Shown: positions 26,118 through 34,840 of the stretch, piece after piece
How positions within the stretch are numbered: the first letter of the stretch is position 1
Layout: each line of letters begins with the position of its first letter
Source of the DNA: Caldilineae bacterium
GTDB taxonomy: Bacteria; Chloroflexota; Anaerolineae; JAAEKA01
Length of the DNA: 64,000 nucleotides
Reading direction: 5' to 3'
Assembly (NCBI GenBank): GCA_020634555.1
Contig: JACKBK010000001.1
Span: 186,001-250,000 of the forward strand
The notes under the pieces: generated by a model
Seen by the model: the letters and a program-made list of their open reading frames with translations, nothing else
Databases searched by the model: none
Told to the model about the DNA's origin: nothing
Made by a program: the position numbers and the translations under genes

Positions 26118-27743
26118 TCAGTCGATTGTCCGCGGAGAAACTACATCGAATCGGATGGAGTTGGACCGGTTGTTGTTCTCATTGCTTTCCGAGACCTGAT
26201 TCTGATAATCAACCTCAAGGAAAACGGAGTAGCTGCCCGGCGGCCAGTTTGATTGGTGGCCCACAGCAAAGCGCTGCTCAACCGACTCCCCCGGCGACAG
26301 GGGCTGCTGAACGATCATATAACCCGACGTCACCTGGCCGTTCGTCCAATCCCGCAGACGCACACCGCTTGGCGCCTCGGTCTGCCCGCGGTTCGTAACC
26401 CGGTAGGTGATCCACGTCCACGGCTCTGCGCCGTACACAATCCGATCACGGTCGATCCCAACGATCTCCACAACCAGGTCCGGCGGCCCTGCTACCGGCT
26501 CCGGCGCCCTCACGCGGAAGCCTGTATCGGCGCGCCGGCCGGTCGGTTGAGCCTGAACGAAGACCTGCCAGTTGCCGGCGTCCTCCTCTTCGGCAGTGAA
26601 CCGCATCGCCAGGCCTGGGCCGCGTACGCCCGGACAACTTACCATATCCAGTGTGGCCGGCACCTCGTGTTCGAAGACCTGCCGGGAGTGCTCGCCGGAG
26701 AAGACCAGGCCCAGCGAATCCTCGCTGGCGGGGTCGATGTTGAGCACGATCAGATAGAGCGGTTGGCCAGGATCAACCTCTTGCGGATCAACGCACGCGA
26801 CCAACGGCTTCGGCACGAACCTGGTTGGCGTGCTGGTGGGGGTCGGCGTCCTCGTGGGTATTCGGGTTGGCGTGCGCGTGGGCCGACGGGTCGGTGTTCG
26901 CGTGGGCTGGCGGGTCGCCGTACGCGTCGGAACAGGGGTCGGTGTTCGCGTCGGAGCTCGTGTTGCCGTGCTGGTTGGCGTCGGCGTCGGTTCTTCCTCA
27001 ACAAACACAATCTCCACGTCGTCGGCCGACACGCGGCTGGCCTCAGGTCCGAATCCGGCGCGCACATCCAGCTCGATATCGTGGAAGATATTCCACAGGC
27101 CAAGCTCGTCGGCCAGCGCCCGCATGTCCTCCAGCCGCGCCGAAACCTGGGGCGCAGCTTCTTCCACGATCAGCGCCCATTGGTCGGTTCCAACCGGCTT
27201 GACGTCGTCCGGATTGGCCAGGTTGCTGGTCTCTACCTGGCCGTCGAAGACACGAACGATGGTCACCCGCGCCTCAGGCACATAGGCCAACATGATGGAG
27301 GTGCCGATCAACTCCACCCTGGCGTTGTCCGTGGTCAGCTCGACTCGCTGGCCGGCCACTGGCTTGCCGGTGATTTGGGCCGCGCCGGTTGCCAGGCCCA
27401 GCCTGAGCCATGTCGGAGTCGCATCTTTCATCACCAGACCCGTCTCATTCCCTACGTCTCCGTAGAGCCGAACATACAGGTCAGGCCAGCGCAAAAGCGC
27501 CTGCCCTCCCACTCGTGTCCACACCTGGTCGCCGATCTGCGCCAGCACCGAACTCGCAATCTCCTGCTGGTTCTGGCCGAGCTGCTGGCGCCAGACCTGG
27601 CTGCGCTCGCGATCAACCGAGACCTGGGCAGCATTTGATCCCGTCGCCCCTGTCGACGGTGCCGCTGTGGGCACTGGCCCGGCCACACAACCTGCAGTGA
27701 GTAGAATCAAGCCCGACAGCACAACTAAAATCCGATAAAACAT
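26118..27743 (-). CDS. Lipoprotein with FecR-like domain, Thr-Pro/Arg linker and CARDB-like domain
   Basis: 541-residue surface lipoprotein. The signal peptide ends LILLTAGC with Cys at residue 19. Residues of about 60-290 contain a FecR-like beta region (VELTTDNARVELIGTSIMLAYV, ARVTIVRVFDGQVETSN). A linker of roughly 60 residues built from TPTPT, TRTPT and RPTRTPT repeats follows. The C-terminal part has a CARDB/immunoglobulin-like domain (PDLVVEIVGIDRDRIVYG, WITYRVTNRGQTEAPSGVRL, YSVFLEVDYQNQVSESNE). The ATG at 27743 has AAAGGAGG 5 nt upstream; the frame opening to 28277 overlaps the CHAT gene and is rejected. It starts 20 bp after the CHAT-STAND gene and is in the same operon, so it may be its extracellular sensor. 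No enzymatic motif is visible. Confidence 0.82.
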   Translation of the reverse strand: MFYRILVVLSGLILLTAGCVAGPVPTAAPSTGATGSNAAQVSVDRERSQVWRQQLGQNQQEIASSVLAQIGDQVWTRVGGQALLRWPDLYVRLYGDVGNETGLVMKDATPTWLRLGLATGAAQITGKPVAGQRVELTTDNARVELIGTSIMLAYVPEARVTIVRVFDGQVETSNLANPDDVKPVGTDQWALIVEEAAPQVSARLEDMRALADELGLWNIFHDIELDVRAGFGPEASRVSADDVEIVFVEEEPTPTPTSTATRAPTRTPTPVPTRTATRQPTRTPTRRPTRTPTRIPTRTPTPTSTPTRFVPKPLVACVDPQEVDPGQPLYLIVLNIDPASEDSLGLVFSGEHSRQVFEHEVPATLDMVSCPGVRGPGLAMRFTAEEEDAGNWQVFVQAQPTGRRADTGFRVRAPEPVAGPPDLVVEIVGIDRDRIVYGAEPWTWITYRVTNRGQTEAPSGVRLRDWTNGQVTSGYMIVQQPLSPGESVEQRFAVGHQSNWPPGSYSVFLEVDYQNQVSESNENNNRSNSIRFDVVSPRTID

Positions 27744-27763
27744 TTCAACCTCCTTTGGCGCGT

Positions 27764-30700
27764 TCACGCGCTCCCCGTGCTTGTCACCGGAGACCAGCGC
27801 CGACCCTGGCGCAACAGATACCAGACCCGTGCTCCGGCGACTCTTCCGATTGCCAATCCCCCACTCAACCCAAAGCCTGCCAATGCTGCTCGCACGGCAG
27901 CCAGCGGGCCGGCCGGCTCCGCCAGCGGCACACCTCCCACCAGGAACCAGGCCAGCAGGCAACCCGCAGCACCGCCAATTCCTGCACCGATCAGTGCCCG
28001 GCCGTAGGAGGGCGTCTCCAGAGTGCCTGCCAGGCTTTGATAGCCAATTGCAGTGCCCAGTCCCCACAGGCTCCCGCCCAGGACGTATGTGGCAGCCAGG
28101 CTGCGGTCGGCCGGCAGCCCAGAACCTTGCACCGACGCGAAAAGCAGATTGGTCAGGGCGTCCAGCGGCCACCACAGGATGATCAGCCCGACAACAAAGC
28201 CCAGCCAGATACCTATCCCCTGGCGCACGGCCTGGCTGCGCGGTGATCCACCGGCGCCAGACAGCCCCACGATCCATGCAATCGCCACCGTCACTGCTCC
28301 GATGGCGCAGACGAACGGCATGTCGATCAAGCTGTGCAGAGCAAAGTAGAACCAGGGCAGCCCCATGATCATTGTGTCGATCAACAACGCTGCCCCGAGG
28401 CCGAGGCCGGCTCCCACGCCGGCCAGCAGACTCTCAGTCACCAGCCGCCAGCGGTTGCCCCAAACGCGCAACCCCAGGCTCCAGACAGCAACCAGCGCCT
28501 GCAAGCCAAGCGATACCTGCGGCACGGCGAAGCCTGCTGCCTTCATCTGCGCCATGGCCTGCGCTTTGCGCCAACCGCGACCTTTCGGGGTTGCATCGTC
28601 CATGGCTTGAAACCCAGCCTGGACCGCGTCCATGCCCGTGGCAGCCAGCGCCAATGCAGCGCTGTGGCGCACATCGCCTTGACGGGCGCCCGTAGCTGCC
28701 CGCGCAAGCGTCCCATTGCCGGTAGTCGTCACACCGAGCGCAGCCGCGGCCAGGTCCGCTCCGTGGGTTGGTTCGCTCTCGTCCACTTGTCGATTGATCG
28801 CCGCCAGAACCCCCTTTGTGCCGTTGTCCTGAGCAAGTTCGCCAGCCCAGTAGCCAACGTCGAACTGGTGGCGCACAGCGCTGTGCAGCAGCAGGCAGAG
28901 CTGCGGGCTGCCAATGCTCAACCGTTCACGGCGGGACCGTATCTCTGCCAGGCGATTGGCGCCTACCAGCAGCTCTGGTACCACGAAGCCAGCGCCGTCC
29001 GGAGGCTGCTGTTCTTCGCTCAACGTCCACTGCGCGTACCAATCCTCCCAGGCGCGGTCCAGCGTCTCCTGCGCACAGCGGTCGAGCGCCGCGTCGCGGT
29101 CGAACCAGCCCGCGATCTCGGTGGCCAACTGGTGATGGCTGACGGAATAGACGGGCGCCTCGTCCGGGTTTGCCCGCCGTTCCACAACACCCTGAAGACG
29201 CAGCGCGTCCAGAGTCGCCTGTACGTGCTCAACCTCTACACCGATCGTGTGAGAGATTGACGATGCGGCCACGAACACTCGCTCGCCTGCTGCCGACACC
29301 AACTGCTGCAACACTGCACGTGCCAGCTCGCGTTGCTCTGACTTGACAAAGCCCTCGCGGAGCGTCTGGTCAAGATAATGTGCCAATACTGCGGCAACTC
29401 CGCCGGCAGGATAGGACTCAGCGCTGATGAGCCGCGCATTGGCCTGCAGGGCCGCCCGGTAGAGCGCGTGGCAGACAATCTGCAGATGGGTGGGATGGAT
29501 AAACTGGCCTTCGTGCTCGGCCGCCAACTCAGGCAGGAGGCGTTGCTCCAGCAATGACTTGTCCATGTCCATCGGTGGAACATGGCGAGTCAGAGGCTGA
29601 AGGATGGCCTGCGCCGCCTGCACCCGGCTGAGAGGCCCCAGGCTGACAGGCGTCTTCCACAAGCCTGGCAGTCCCTCGCCCAGCGCGGTGAGACGGCCAA
29701 CATAGTCCTCGCGTACCACCAGGACGGCGCGGAACGGGAGCGGCAAGGTCTGCGCGGCACAGGCCGCCAACTGGCGAGCCAGATTGGTCCGTCCATCGCT
29801 GTTGCTGGCGCCCAGGAACTCTTCGAGCTGGTCGAAGACCACCGCAACGGGGTGCCCGATCTCTTGTTGCAGCACAGAGATAAGGCCCGGCAAGTCGTGG
29901 ACAGCGGAGACGTCCACATGCAGCGCGGTCGAGCGCCCCACAGCCTCGATCAGGGCAGCCACGGGATCGTTGTGTTGGCCCACTGCCAGCACCAGGTAGC
30001 CGCTGTCCAGCAGATCCGGGATCAGACCTGCGTTGACGAGAGAAGTCTTGCCGATGCCCGGCGGGCCTTGCAGGACGACCACTGGCTGCTGCAAGACCTC
30101 GCCCAACAACTCCCGGGTCTCACCGCTGCGACCAAAGAACACCGCTTTGTCGGCAGTCTCGTAGGGACTCAGGAACTTGTAAGGTGCGGCTTCCGGCGGG
30201 TGCAGTACATCCCAGTCAGGTCCCGGTGAACCCGCAGGACGGAAATAGATACGCACAGCGCCGTCGCCCCCCACCAGTTCGCTTTGCCAGCGCTGAGGGT
30301 CGCGGAAGCGAAACAGGTTGCCTTCTCCGTCGCGGCTGCGCAGGTAAAGGGCCGGAATGTGCCACGTGCCGCGGCTGACCAGGATCCTACGACCGGCGCT
30401 GGTGGCCGCGGCTACCGATTCGCTGCGCGCCAGCGCAGCGTAGAACTCTTTGCTGAAGACCACCGTTGAGTCCACAGGAACCGAATACTGCATTGCCACG
30501 ACCGCGGGGATGCCGGCCAGCAGCAGCCGCGGTCCAATGCTGTTGAACACAGTAGCGCCCTTGACCGCCCCTGACTGGCAGGCGCTGGCGATGAACAGCC
30601 GCACCTGCCGTTCCGACAGGACCGTAGCCAGCTCCCGAGGACTGACCATTTGGGAGAAGCCGTCGCCTTTGTTGCTTTCGAACAACAGGAAGCCTTCGAG

Positions 30701-31543
30701 GAACGCATCGTCCAGCCGGGCGCCACAACGGGTGTTGGCACAAACGGGCGTATCTTCGCTGTTGAAGGCGCCACACAGCGGGCAGCGGCGTCCGAACACC
30801 CCATGGCCGTCGAAGTGGATCACATGATAGGTTCGCGCGTTGACGGCTGCCGCCAGCGCGTCGGGCGTCGGCGGTGACAGCGAATGGATGCGCACGACGC
30901 CGCGCTGCGCCAGATCATCGAACGCTGCCCGGATGGCATCTGTCTCAGCCGCCGGGTCCAGGGTCAGCGCGTCGCGCGGGCGCGCGGTGATGGTCAGCAC
31001 CTCCAGGCGGTCGGTCACCGGGTAGGGCGCCGTGGCTTGCGCAAAGGTAACATAGCGGGTGAGCTGTACACGCCCGCTGGCGACCAGTGGTTCTTCGTCG
31101 TATGCCAGCAGTTCCCAAGGCAGGCTCGCCAAATCGACGGCGTCGCGGTCGAACCGCAGTTGCAGCGTTACCGGCTCGCGTTGCTGGCCAGCTTGCGCCA
31201 GCGTTGCAACGAACGCAGCGCGCACGTCGTGATCTGCCTGGTCGCTGGTTGGAAACAGGGCGTTGAAAAGCAGGCGCCCTACGCGGCGGCGCAACACGTC
31301 CGCCGCGGGAACTCGCGCCTCATCGAGGATTCCCACACGTTGCAGCGTCGCTGCTTCGCTGTCTGTAAGCGTTTGATTCCCTGTATCGCTTGCCTCAAGA
31401 ACGTTGAGCAGCGTCTGGATGGCGGCCCCTTGCAAGGGCATCTCCACCACCTGGCGAGGCTCGCCGCGCGCCGAATCCTCCACCCGCACTTCTACGGTGG
31501 TGGAACTGACATACGAAAGCTGGATTCGCAAGACGGCGCTCAT
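27764..31543 (-). CDS. CHAT protease - zinc ribbon - STAND NTPase - membrane protein
   Basis: 1259-residue multidomain protein. Residues of about 100-430 form a CHAT caspase-like protease domain with catalytic His in VIHFDGHG (about residue 240) and Cys in IASACQSG (about 321). Between them is an inserted zinc ribbon (CPLC...CANTRC, about 253-276). A STAND/AAA ATPase follows with Walker A GPPGIGKTS (about 492) and Walker B VAVVFDQLEEF, then a winged-helix-like region, a helical region, and a C-terminal block with several membrane helices (LLAGVGAGLGLGAALLID onward). The ATG at 31543 is preceded by AAAGG. CHAT-STAND proteins are known as ligand-triggered proteases in conflict or cell-death systems; the membrane anchor and partner lipoprotein suggest sensing at the envelope, which is inference. 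Confidence 0.88.
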   Translation of the reverse strand: MSAVLRIQLSYVSSTTVEVRVEDSARGEPRQVVEMPLQGAAIQTLLNVLEASDTGNQTLTDSEAATLQRVGILDEARVPAADVLRRRVGRLLFNALFPTSDQADHDVRAAFVATLAQAGQQREPVTLQLRFDRDAVDLASLPWELLAYDEEPLVASGRVQLTRYVTFAQATAPYPVTDRLEVLTITARPRDALTLDPAAETDAIRAAFDDLAQRGVVRIHSLSPPTPDALAAAVNARTYHVIHFDGHGVFGRRCPLCGAFNSEDTPVCANTRCGARLDDAFLEGFLLFESNKGDGFSQMVSPRELATVLSERQVRLFIASACQSGAVKGATVFNSIGPRLLLAGIPAVVAMQYSVPVDSTVVFSKEFYAALARSESVAAATSAGRRILVSRGTWHIPALYLRSRDGEGNLFRFRDPQRWQSELVGGDGAVRIYFRPAGSPGPDWDVLHPPEAAPYKFLSPYETADKAVFFGRSGETRELLGEVLQQPVVVLQGPPGIGKTSLVNAGLIPDLLDSGYLVLAVGQHNDPVAALIEAVGRSTALHVDVSAVHDLPGLISVLQQEIGHPVAVVFDQLEEFLGASNSDGRTNLARQLAACAAQTLPLPFRAVLVVREDYVGRLTALGEGLPGLWKTPVSLGPLSRVQAAQAILQPLTRHVPPMDMDKSLLEQRLLPELAAEHEGQFIHPTHLQIVCHALYRAALQANARLISAESYPAGGVAAVLAHYLDQTLREGFVKSEQRELARAVLQQLVSAAGERVFVAASSISHTIGVEVEHVQATLDALRLQGVVERRANPDEAPVYSVSHHQLATEIAGWFDRDAALDRCAQETLDRAWEDWYAQWTLSEEQQPPDGAGFVVPELLVGANRLAEIRSRRERLSIGSPQLCLLLHSAVRHQFDVGYWAGELAQDNGTKGVLAAINRQVDESEPTHGADLAAAALGVTTTGNGTLARAATGARQGDVRHSAALALAATGMDAVQAGFQAMDDATPKGRGWRKAQAMAQMKAAGFAVPQVSLGLQALVAVWSLGLRVWGNRWRLVTESLLAGVGAGLGLGAALLIDTMIMGLPWFYFALHSLIDMPFVCAIGAVTVAIAWIVGLSGAGGSPRSQAVRQGIGIWLGFVVGLIILWWPLDALTNLLFASVQGSGLPADRSLAATYVLGGSLWGLGTAIGYQSLAGTLETPSYGRALIGAGIGGAAGCLLAWFLVGGVPLAEPAGPLAAVRAALAGFGLSGGLAIGRVAGARVWYLLRQGRRWSPVTSTGSA

Positions 31544-31745
31544 ACGCCTTTTTCCTCGTCCCCAACGGAACCGCTTCTTCGCCAGCAGTGTCCGTTGCCT
31601 GTGGCACATGGTTGTGCAATAGAATTAATCTGTCACGCTTGTAACTGTTCAACGTATAGCGTGCAGAGTAGTTACTGTCATCCTTTTAAACGCAGTGGCG
31701 GGTCAGATTTGCAGTATCCCGGATGATTTCCTGCCGCTGGACGCG

Positions 31746-31786
31746 AAAAAGCGCTGGCCTCCTCAAAGAAGAGCCAGCGCTTTTTT
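31746..31786. terminator. Rho-independent terminator
   Basis: A 13-bp stem (arms 31746-31758 and 31773-31785, core GCGCTGGC/GCCAGCGC) flanked by five A on one side and six T on the other. It follows the stop of the minus-strand MerR gene and separates it from the CHAT operon. The gap 31544-31745 shows no gene. Confidence 0.88.
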
Positions 31787-31822
31787 CAGAGATTGCCCGG
31801 ACGTTTGTCCGGGATTTTGAGG

Positions 31823-32599
31823 CTAACGGCCACTCAGCGCTGTGTTGGCGTAGATCGCCATCGCATCACGCATGAAGTCGGCGAGGTCGGGCGCGTAGGC
31901 ATCGTAGTAGGCGCGGAAGCGCTCATCGTCGGCGTACATCTGGCCCAGCCCGGCGTACATCTCGGCCGGCGCGGTGTAGAAGTTCTCGATCCAGGCGTGG
32001 TGTTTGGCAATCGCGGCCTGCACCTCCGGGTCTGCCGGATCGCGGTCCATGAGGCCGGCCATCAGACGCGTTGCCTCGTCGCCCTGCTGCTTGACCGCAT
32101 TCCACTGCGCCTTGGACATGTTGCCGACCCTTCGCTGCGACTCCTGGTACGCGTCGGTGGAACCCCAGCGCTCACGTGCCTCGTTCTGGTAGCTTTCGAT
32201 CTGTTCCTTCGAGAAGCCTTCGTACAGTTCTTCGTCTGTTAACGTCATCGTGTCCTCCGTCAGGTTCTGGAGCGTCTTGTCAACGGTCCCGATCAGTTGC
32301 GCCAGCCGCTCCGCCCGCAGTTGCAACAGCCGCCGGTGGTTCTCCAACGCCTCGACCTGGTCGAAGTCGGGATCGTCCAGGATGGCGCGAATCTCGGCCA
32401 GCGGCACGTCCAGCTCCCTGAAGAACAGGATTTGCTGCAAACGCATCAGATCGTCGGCTTCGTACTGCCGGTAGCCCGCCGCGGTTCGGGAGGACGGCGC
32501 CAGAAGCCCGATCTGGTCGTAGTGGTGGAGCGTGCGTACGCTGACGCCGGCCAACCTGGCCAGCTCGCGCACGCCGTACGCTGTCGCATTCTTCGTCAT
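31823..32599 (-). CDS. MerR-family regulator with TipAS antibiotic-recognition domain
   Basis: 258-residue transcriptional activator/repressor of the TipAL/Mta type. The N-terminal MerR winged helix is clear (YGVRELARLAGVSVRTLHHY, GYRQYEADDLMRLQQILFFR) with a dimerising coiled coil (residues about 80-115). The C-terminal helical domain (LYEGFSKEQIESYQNEARER, WNAVKQQGDEATRLMAGLMD, YADDERFRAYYDAYAPDLAD) is the TipAS globin-like fold that binds thiopeptide-like or other drugs. A MerR-type promoter with a 19-bp spacer overlaps its start, so it probably controls itself and is translated from a leaderless mRNA. No efflux target gene adjoins it. A terminator follows the stop. Confidence 0.9.
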   Translation of the reverse strand: MTKNATAYGVRELARLAGVSVRTLHHYDQIGLLAPSSRTAAGYRQYEADDLMRLQQILFFRELDVPLAEIRAILDDPDFDQVEALENHRRLLQLRAERLAQLIGTVDKTLQNLTEDTMTLTDEELYEGFSKEQIESYQNEARERWGSTDAYQESQRRVGNMSKAQWNAVKQQGDEATRLMAGLMDRDPADPEVQAAIAKHHAWIENFYTAPAEMYAGLGQMYADDERFRAYYDAYAPDLADFMRDAMAIYANTALSGR

Positions 32600-32606
32600 G
32601 AACCCC

Positions 32607-32637
32607 AGCTTACACTATGACGTAACGTGAGAGTCAA
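32607..32637 (-). promoter_or_regulatory. MerR-type autoregulated promoter, 19-bp spacer
   Basis: On the minus strand a -35 TTGACT (32637-32632) and -10 TAAGCT (32612-32607) are separated by 19 bp that contain the palindromic core ACGTTACGT. A 19-bp spacer with a central dyad is the hallmark of promoters untwisted by MerR proteins. The -10 ends 7 bp before the ATG, so the transcript would have no leader. Confidence 0.78.
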
Positions 32638-32644
32638 GGGGGTG

Positions 32645-32780
32645 AACCTTAAAAAGAGAAAGGAAGGGGAAAAGAAGGAAAGGAGGGAAACGGGGGAAGG
32701 GGAGGAAGACAGCAGCTTGCGCTGCGCTGCCCTTCTTTCCCCTGATTTCCTTCCTTTCCTTTCTTTCCCTCTCCTCTACG
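32645..32780. repeat. Purine-run and pyrimidine-run arms at the end of the acetyl-CoA synthetase gene
   Basis: A G/A-only stretch (about 32645-32708) is followed by a C/T-rich stretch (about 32726-32776) reaching the stop of the acetyl-CoA synthetase gene. The C/T arm is close in sequence to that at 19350-19396. A shorter purine array of the same kind lies at 34743-34822, after the HPr-kinase-like gene. Confidence 0.6.
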
Positions 32781-34686
32781 CCTCCAGCGTCGAGATGTCG
32801 CCCACATCCTTGCCCAGCGCATGTGCCTTGAGGACGCGGCGCATGATCTTGCCGGAGCGGGTTTTGGGCAGGCCATCGACAAACTCGATCCTGGCCGGCA
32901 CCGTTATGGGGCCGGTTTCGTGGCGGACATGCTCCTTGAGTTCGTCGATCAGTTTGTCGGTGCCCTCGTAACCGCTGCGCAGGATGCAGTAGGTCCAGAT
33001 GACGTTGCCGCGCAGTTCGTCAGGGATGCCGATGGCCGCAGCTTCGGCGACGGCCGGATGGCTGACCAGCGCGCTCTCGATCTCGGCCGTGCCCAGCCGG
33101 TAGCCGCTGACCTTGATTACATCGTCGATACGGCCAATCACCCAGACGTAGCCGTCCTCGTCCATGCGCGCCGAGTCGCCGGTCAGATAATAGCCCTGCT
33201 CCTGGAAGCGTTCCCAGTACTGGCTGCGATAGCGCTCCGGATCGCCGTAGACCGTGCGCGCCATGCCGGGCCAGGGGCGTTTGACAATCAGATAACCATC
33301 CTCGTTGGCCGGTACCGGCTGGCCGTCCTCGTCTACGATGGCGACTTCGATTCCCGGGAAGGGACGGGTGGCCGAGCCGGGCTTCAGCGGCACCGACGGC
33401 AGCGGCGTGATCATGAAGCCGCCGGTTTCTGTCTGCCACCACGTGTCCATGATAGGACACTGTTCCTTGCCGATGATCTTGTGGTACCAGCGCCACGCTT
33501 CGGGGTTGATAGGCTCGCCCACACTGCCCAGCAGACGCAAACTGCCCAGATCATGACGCTGCGGCCAGGCATCGCCAAAGCGCATCAGCCCGCGGATGGC
33601 AGTCGGCGCGGTGTAGAGGATGCTGATGCCGTAGTGCTCGATCATCTTCCACCAGCGGTTGGGGTACGGATAGTTGGGCGCGCCCTCGTACATGAAACTG
33701 GTCGCGCCCAGAATCAGCGGCGCGTAGACGATGTAGCTATGCCCGGTGATCCAGCCCGGATCGGCTGCGCACCACCAGCGGTCTTCCTCCTTGATGTCGA
33801 AGACCCATTGCAGCGTCGTGCTGGTGTAGACCTGATAGCCGCCATGGGTGTGAAGCAGACCCTTGGGTTTGCCGGTGGTGCCGGAGGTGTAGAGGATGAA
33901 GAGCGGATCTTCGGCGTCCATCACCTCGGTGGGGCAGTTGGGCGAGGCGATGGGCAGCGCCTTGAGATCGTGATACCAGTAGTCGCGGCCGGCCTCCATG
34001 GTGACCTCCTGGCCGGTGCGCTTGACGACGATGACATGCTCCACCACCGGCGAGCGGCGGATGGCTTCATCGGCCATGGTCTTGAGATCGACCGTCTTGC
34101 CGCGCAACCACGCACCATCGGCTGTGATGAGCACCCGGCTCTGGGCATCCTCGATCCGGTCGGCCAGCGCCTGCTCGCTGAAGCCGCCGTAGACCACCGA
34201 GTGCACAGCGCCGATCTTGGCACAGGCCAGCATCGCGATGGGCAGCTCGGGGATGCGGCCCATGTAGATCGTCACCCGGTCGCCCTTGTTGACACCCATG
34301 CTGCGCAGGACGTTGGCGAAGCGGTTGACCTCCTGCCAGAGGCGGAAGTAGGAGAACGTCACCTTGTCGCCCGGCTCGCCTTCCCAGATCAGCGCCAGCT
34401 TGTTCTTGCGCCAGGTGGTGACGTGGCGGTCCAGCGCGTTAAGGGCGATGTTGGTCTTGCCGCCCGCGAACCACTTGTAGAAAGGCGCCTCGGACTCGTC
34501 CAGCACCTTGGTCCACGGCTCATACCAGGACAGCTCGGCCGCCCGCTCGGCCCAGAATGCCTGCGGATCGGCGACGGCGCGGGCGTAGACTTCATCGTAG
34601 TCAGGAACGTGGGCGTTAGCAACGATTTCCGGGGAGGGATAATAGACTTCGTGCTCAGAGGCAACAATATCGGCTTCGCGGTCCAT
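32776..34686 (-). CDS. acs: Acetyl-CoA synthetase (AMP-forming)
   Basis: 636-residue adenylate-forming enzyme converting acetate, ATP and CoA to acetyl-CoA. The phosphate loop is LYTSGTTGKPKGLLHTHGG, the hinge region YLTGDSARMDEDGYVWVIGR with DDVIKVSGYRLGTAEIE, and the catalytic Lys of the second half-reaction is in LPKTRSGKIMRRVL; these are the standard Acs blocks, and KTRSGK is also the acetylation site in the family. Length is normal. The ATG at 34686 has GGAGG with a 6-nt spacer. It could provide acetyl- and, through carboxylation, malonyl-CoA for the synthases downstream, but it is a housekeeping gene and no regulatory link is seen. Confidence 0.95.
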   Translation of the reverse strand: MDREADIVASEHEVYYPSPEIVANAHVPDYDEVYARAVADPQAFWAERAAELSWYEPWTKVLDESEAPFYKWFAGGKTNIALNALDRHVTTWRKNKLALIWEGEPGDKVTFSYFRLWQEVNRFANVLRSMGVNKGDRVTIYMGRIPELPIAMLACAKIGAVHSVVYGGFSEQALADRIEDAQSRVLITADGAWLRGKTVDLKTMADEAIRRSPVVEHVIVVKRTGQEVTMEAGRDYWYHDLKALPIASPNCPTEVMDAEDPLFILYTSGTTGKPKGLLHTHGGYQVYTSTTLQWVFDIKEEDRWWCAADPGWITGHSYIVYAPLILGATSFMYEGAPNYPYPNRWWKMIEHYGISILYTAPTAIRGLMRFGDAWPQRHDLGSLRLLGSVGEPINPEAWRWYHKIIGKEQCPIMDTWWQTETGGFMITPLPSVPLKPGSATRPFPGIEVAIVDEDGQPVPANEDGYLIVKRPWPGMARTVYGDPERYRSQYWERFQEQGYYLTGDSARMDEDGYVWVIGRIDDVIKVSGYRLGTAEIESALVSHPAVAEAAAIGIPDELRGNVIWTYCILRSGYEGTDKLIDELKEHVRHETGPITVPARIEFVDGLPKTRSGKIMRRVLKAHALGKDVGDISTLEA

Positions 34687-34742
34687 GGCGGTCCTCCTTG
34701 ACCAGTTTGGGCGGGATTAAATGTGGCGCAATTCTAGCACCG

Positions 34743-34822
34743 AGAGGGAGGGAAGTCAAACGAGTGGAGAAGAAACGGCAGGCTAGGGAAAGAGGGAATG
34801 CAAGGAAAGGAGGGAAACCAGA
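34743..34822. repeat. Purine-rich array in the acs - HPr-kinase-like gap
   Basis: GAGGGAGGGAA, GAGAAGAAACGG and AGGGAAAGAGGGAA, AAGGAAAGGAGGGAAA runs occupy much of the gap between acs and the end of the HPr-kinase-like gene, similar in composition to the arrays at 19280 and 32645. Confidence 0.45.
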
Positions 34823-34840
34823 ACGGAACAGCGAGGCTTG

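Noticed and set aside
27744..28277. Long upstream frame for the lipoprotein gene
   Set aside because: It runs antiphase through the end of the CHAT gene; the ribosome site and signal peptide fix the start at 27743.
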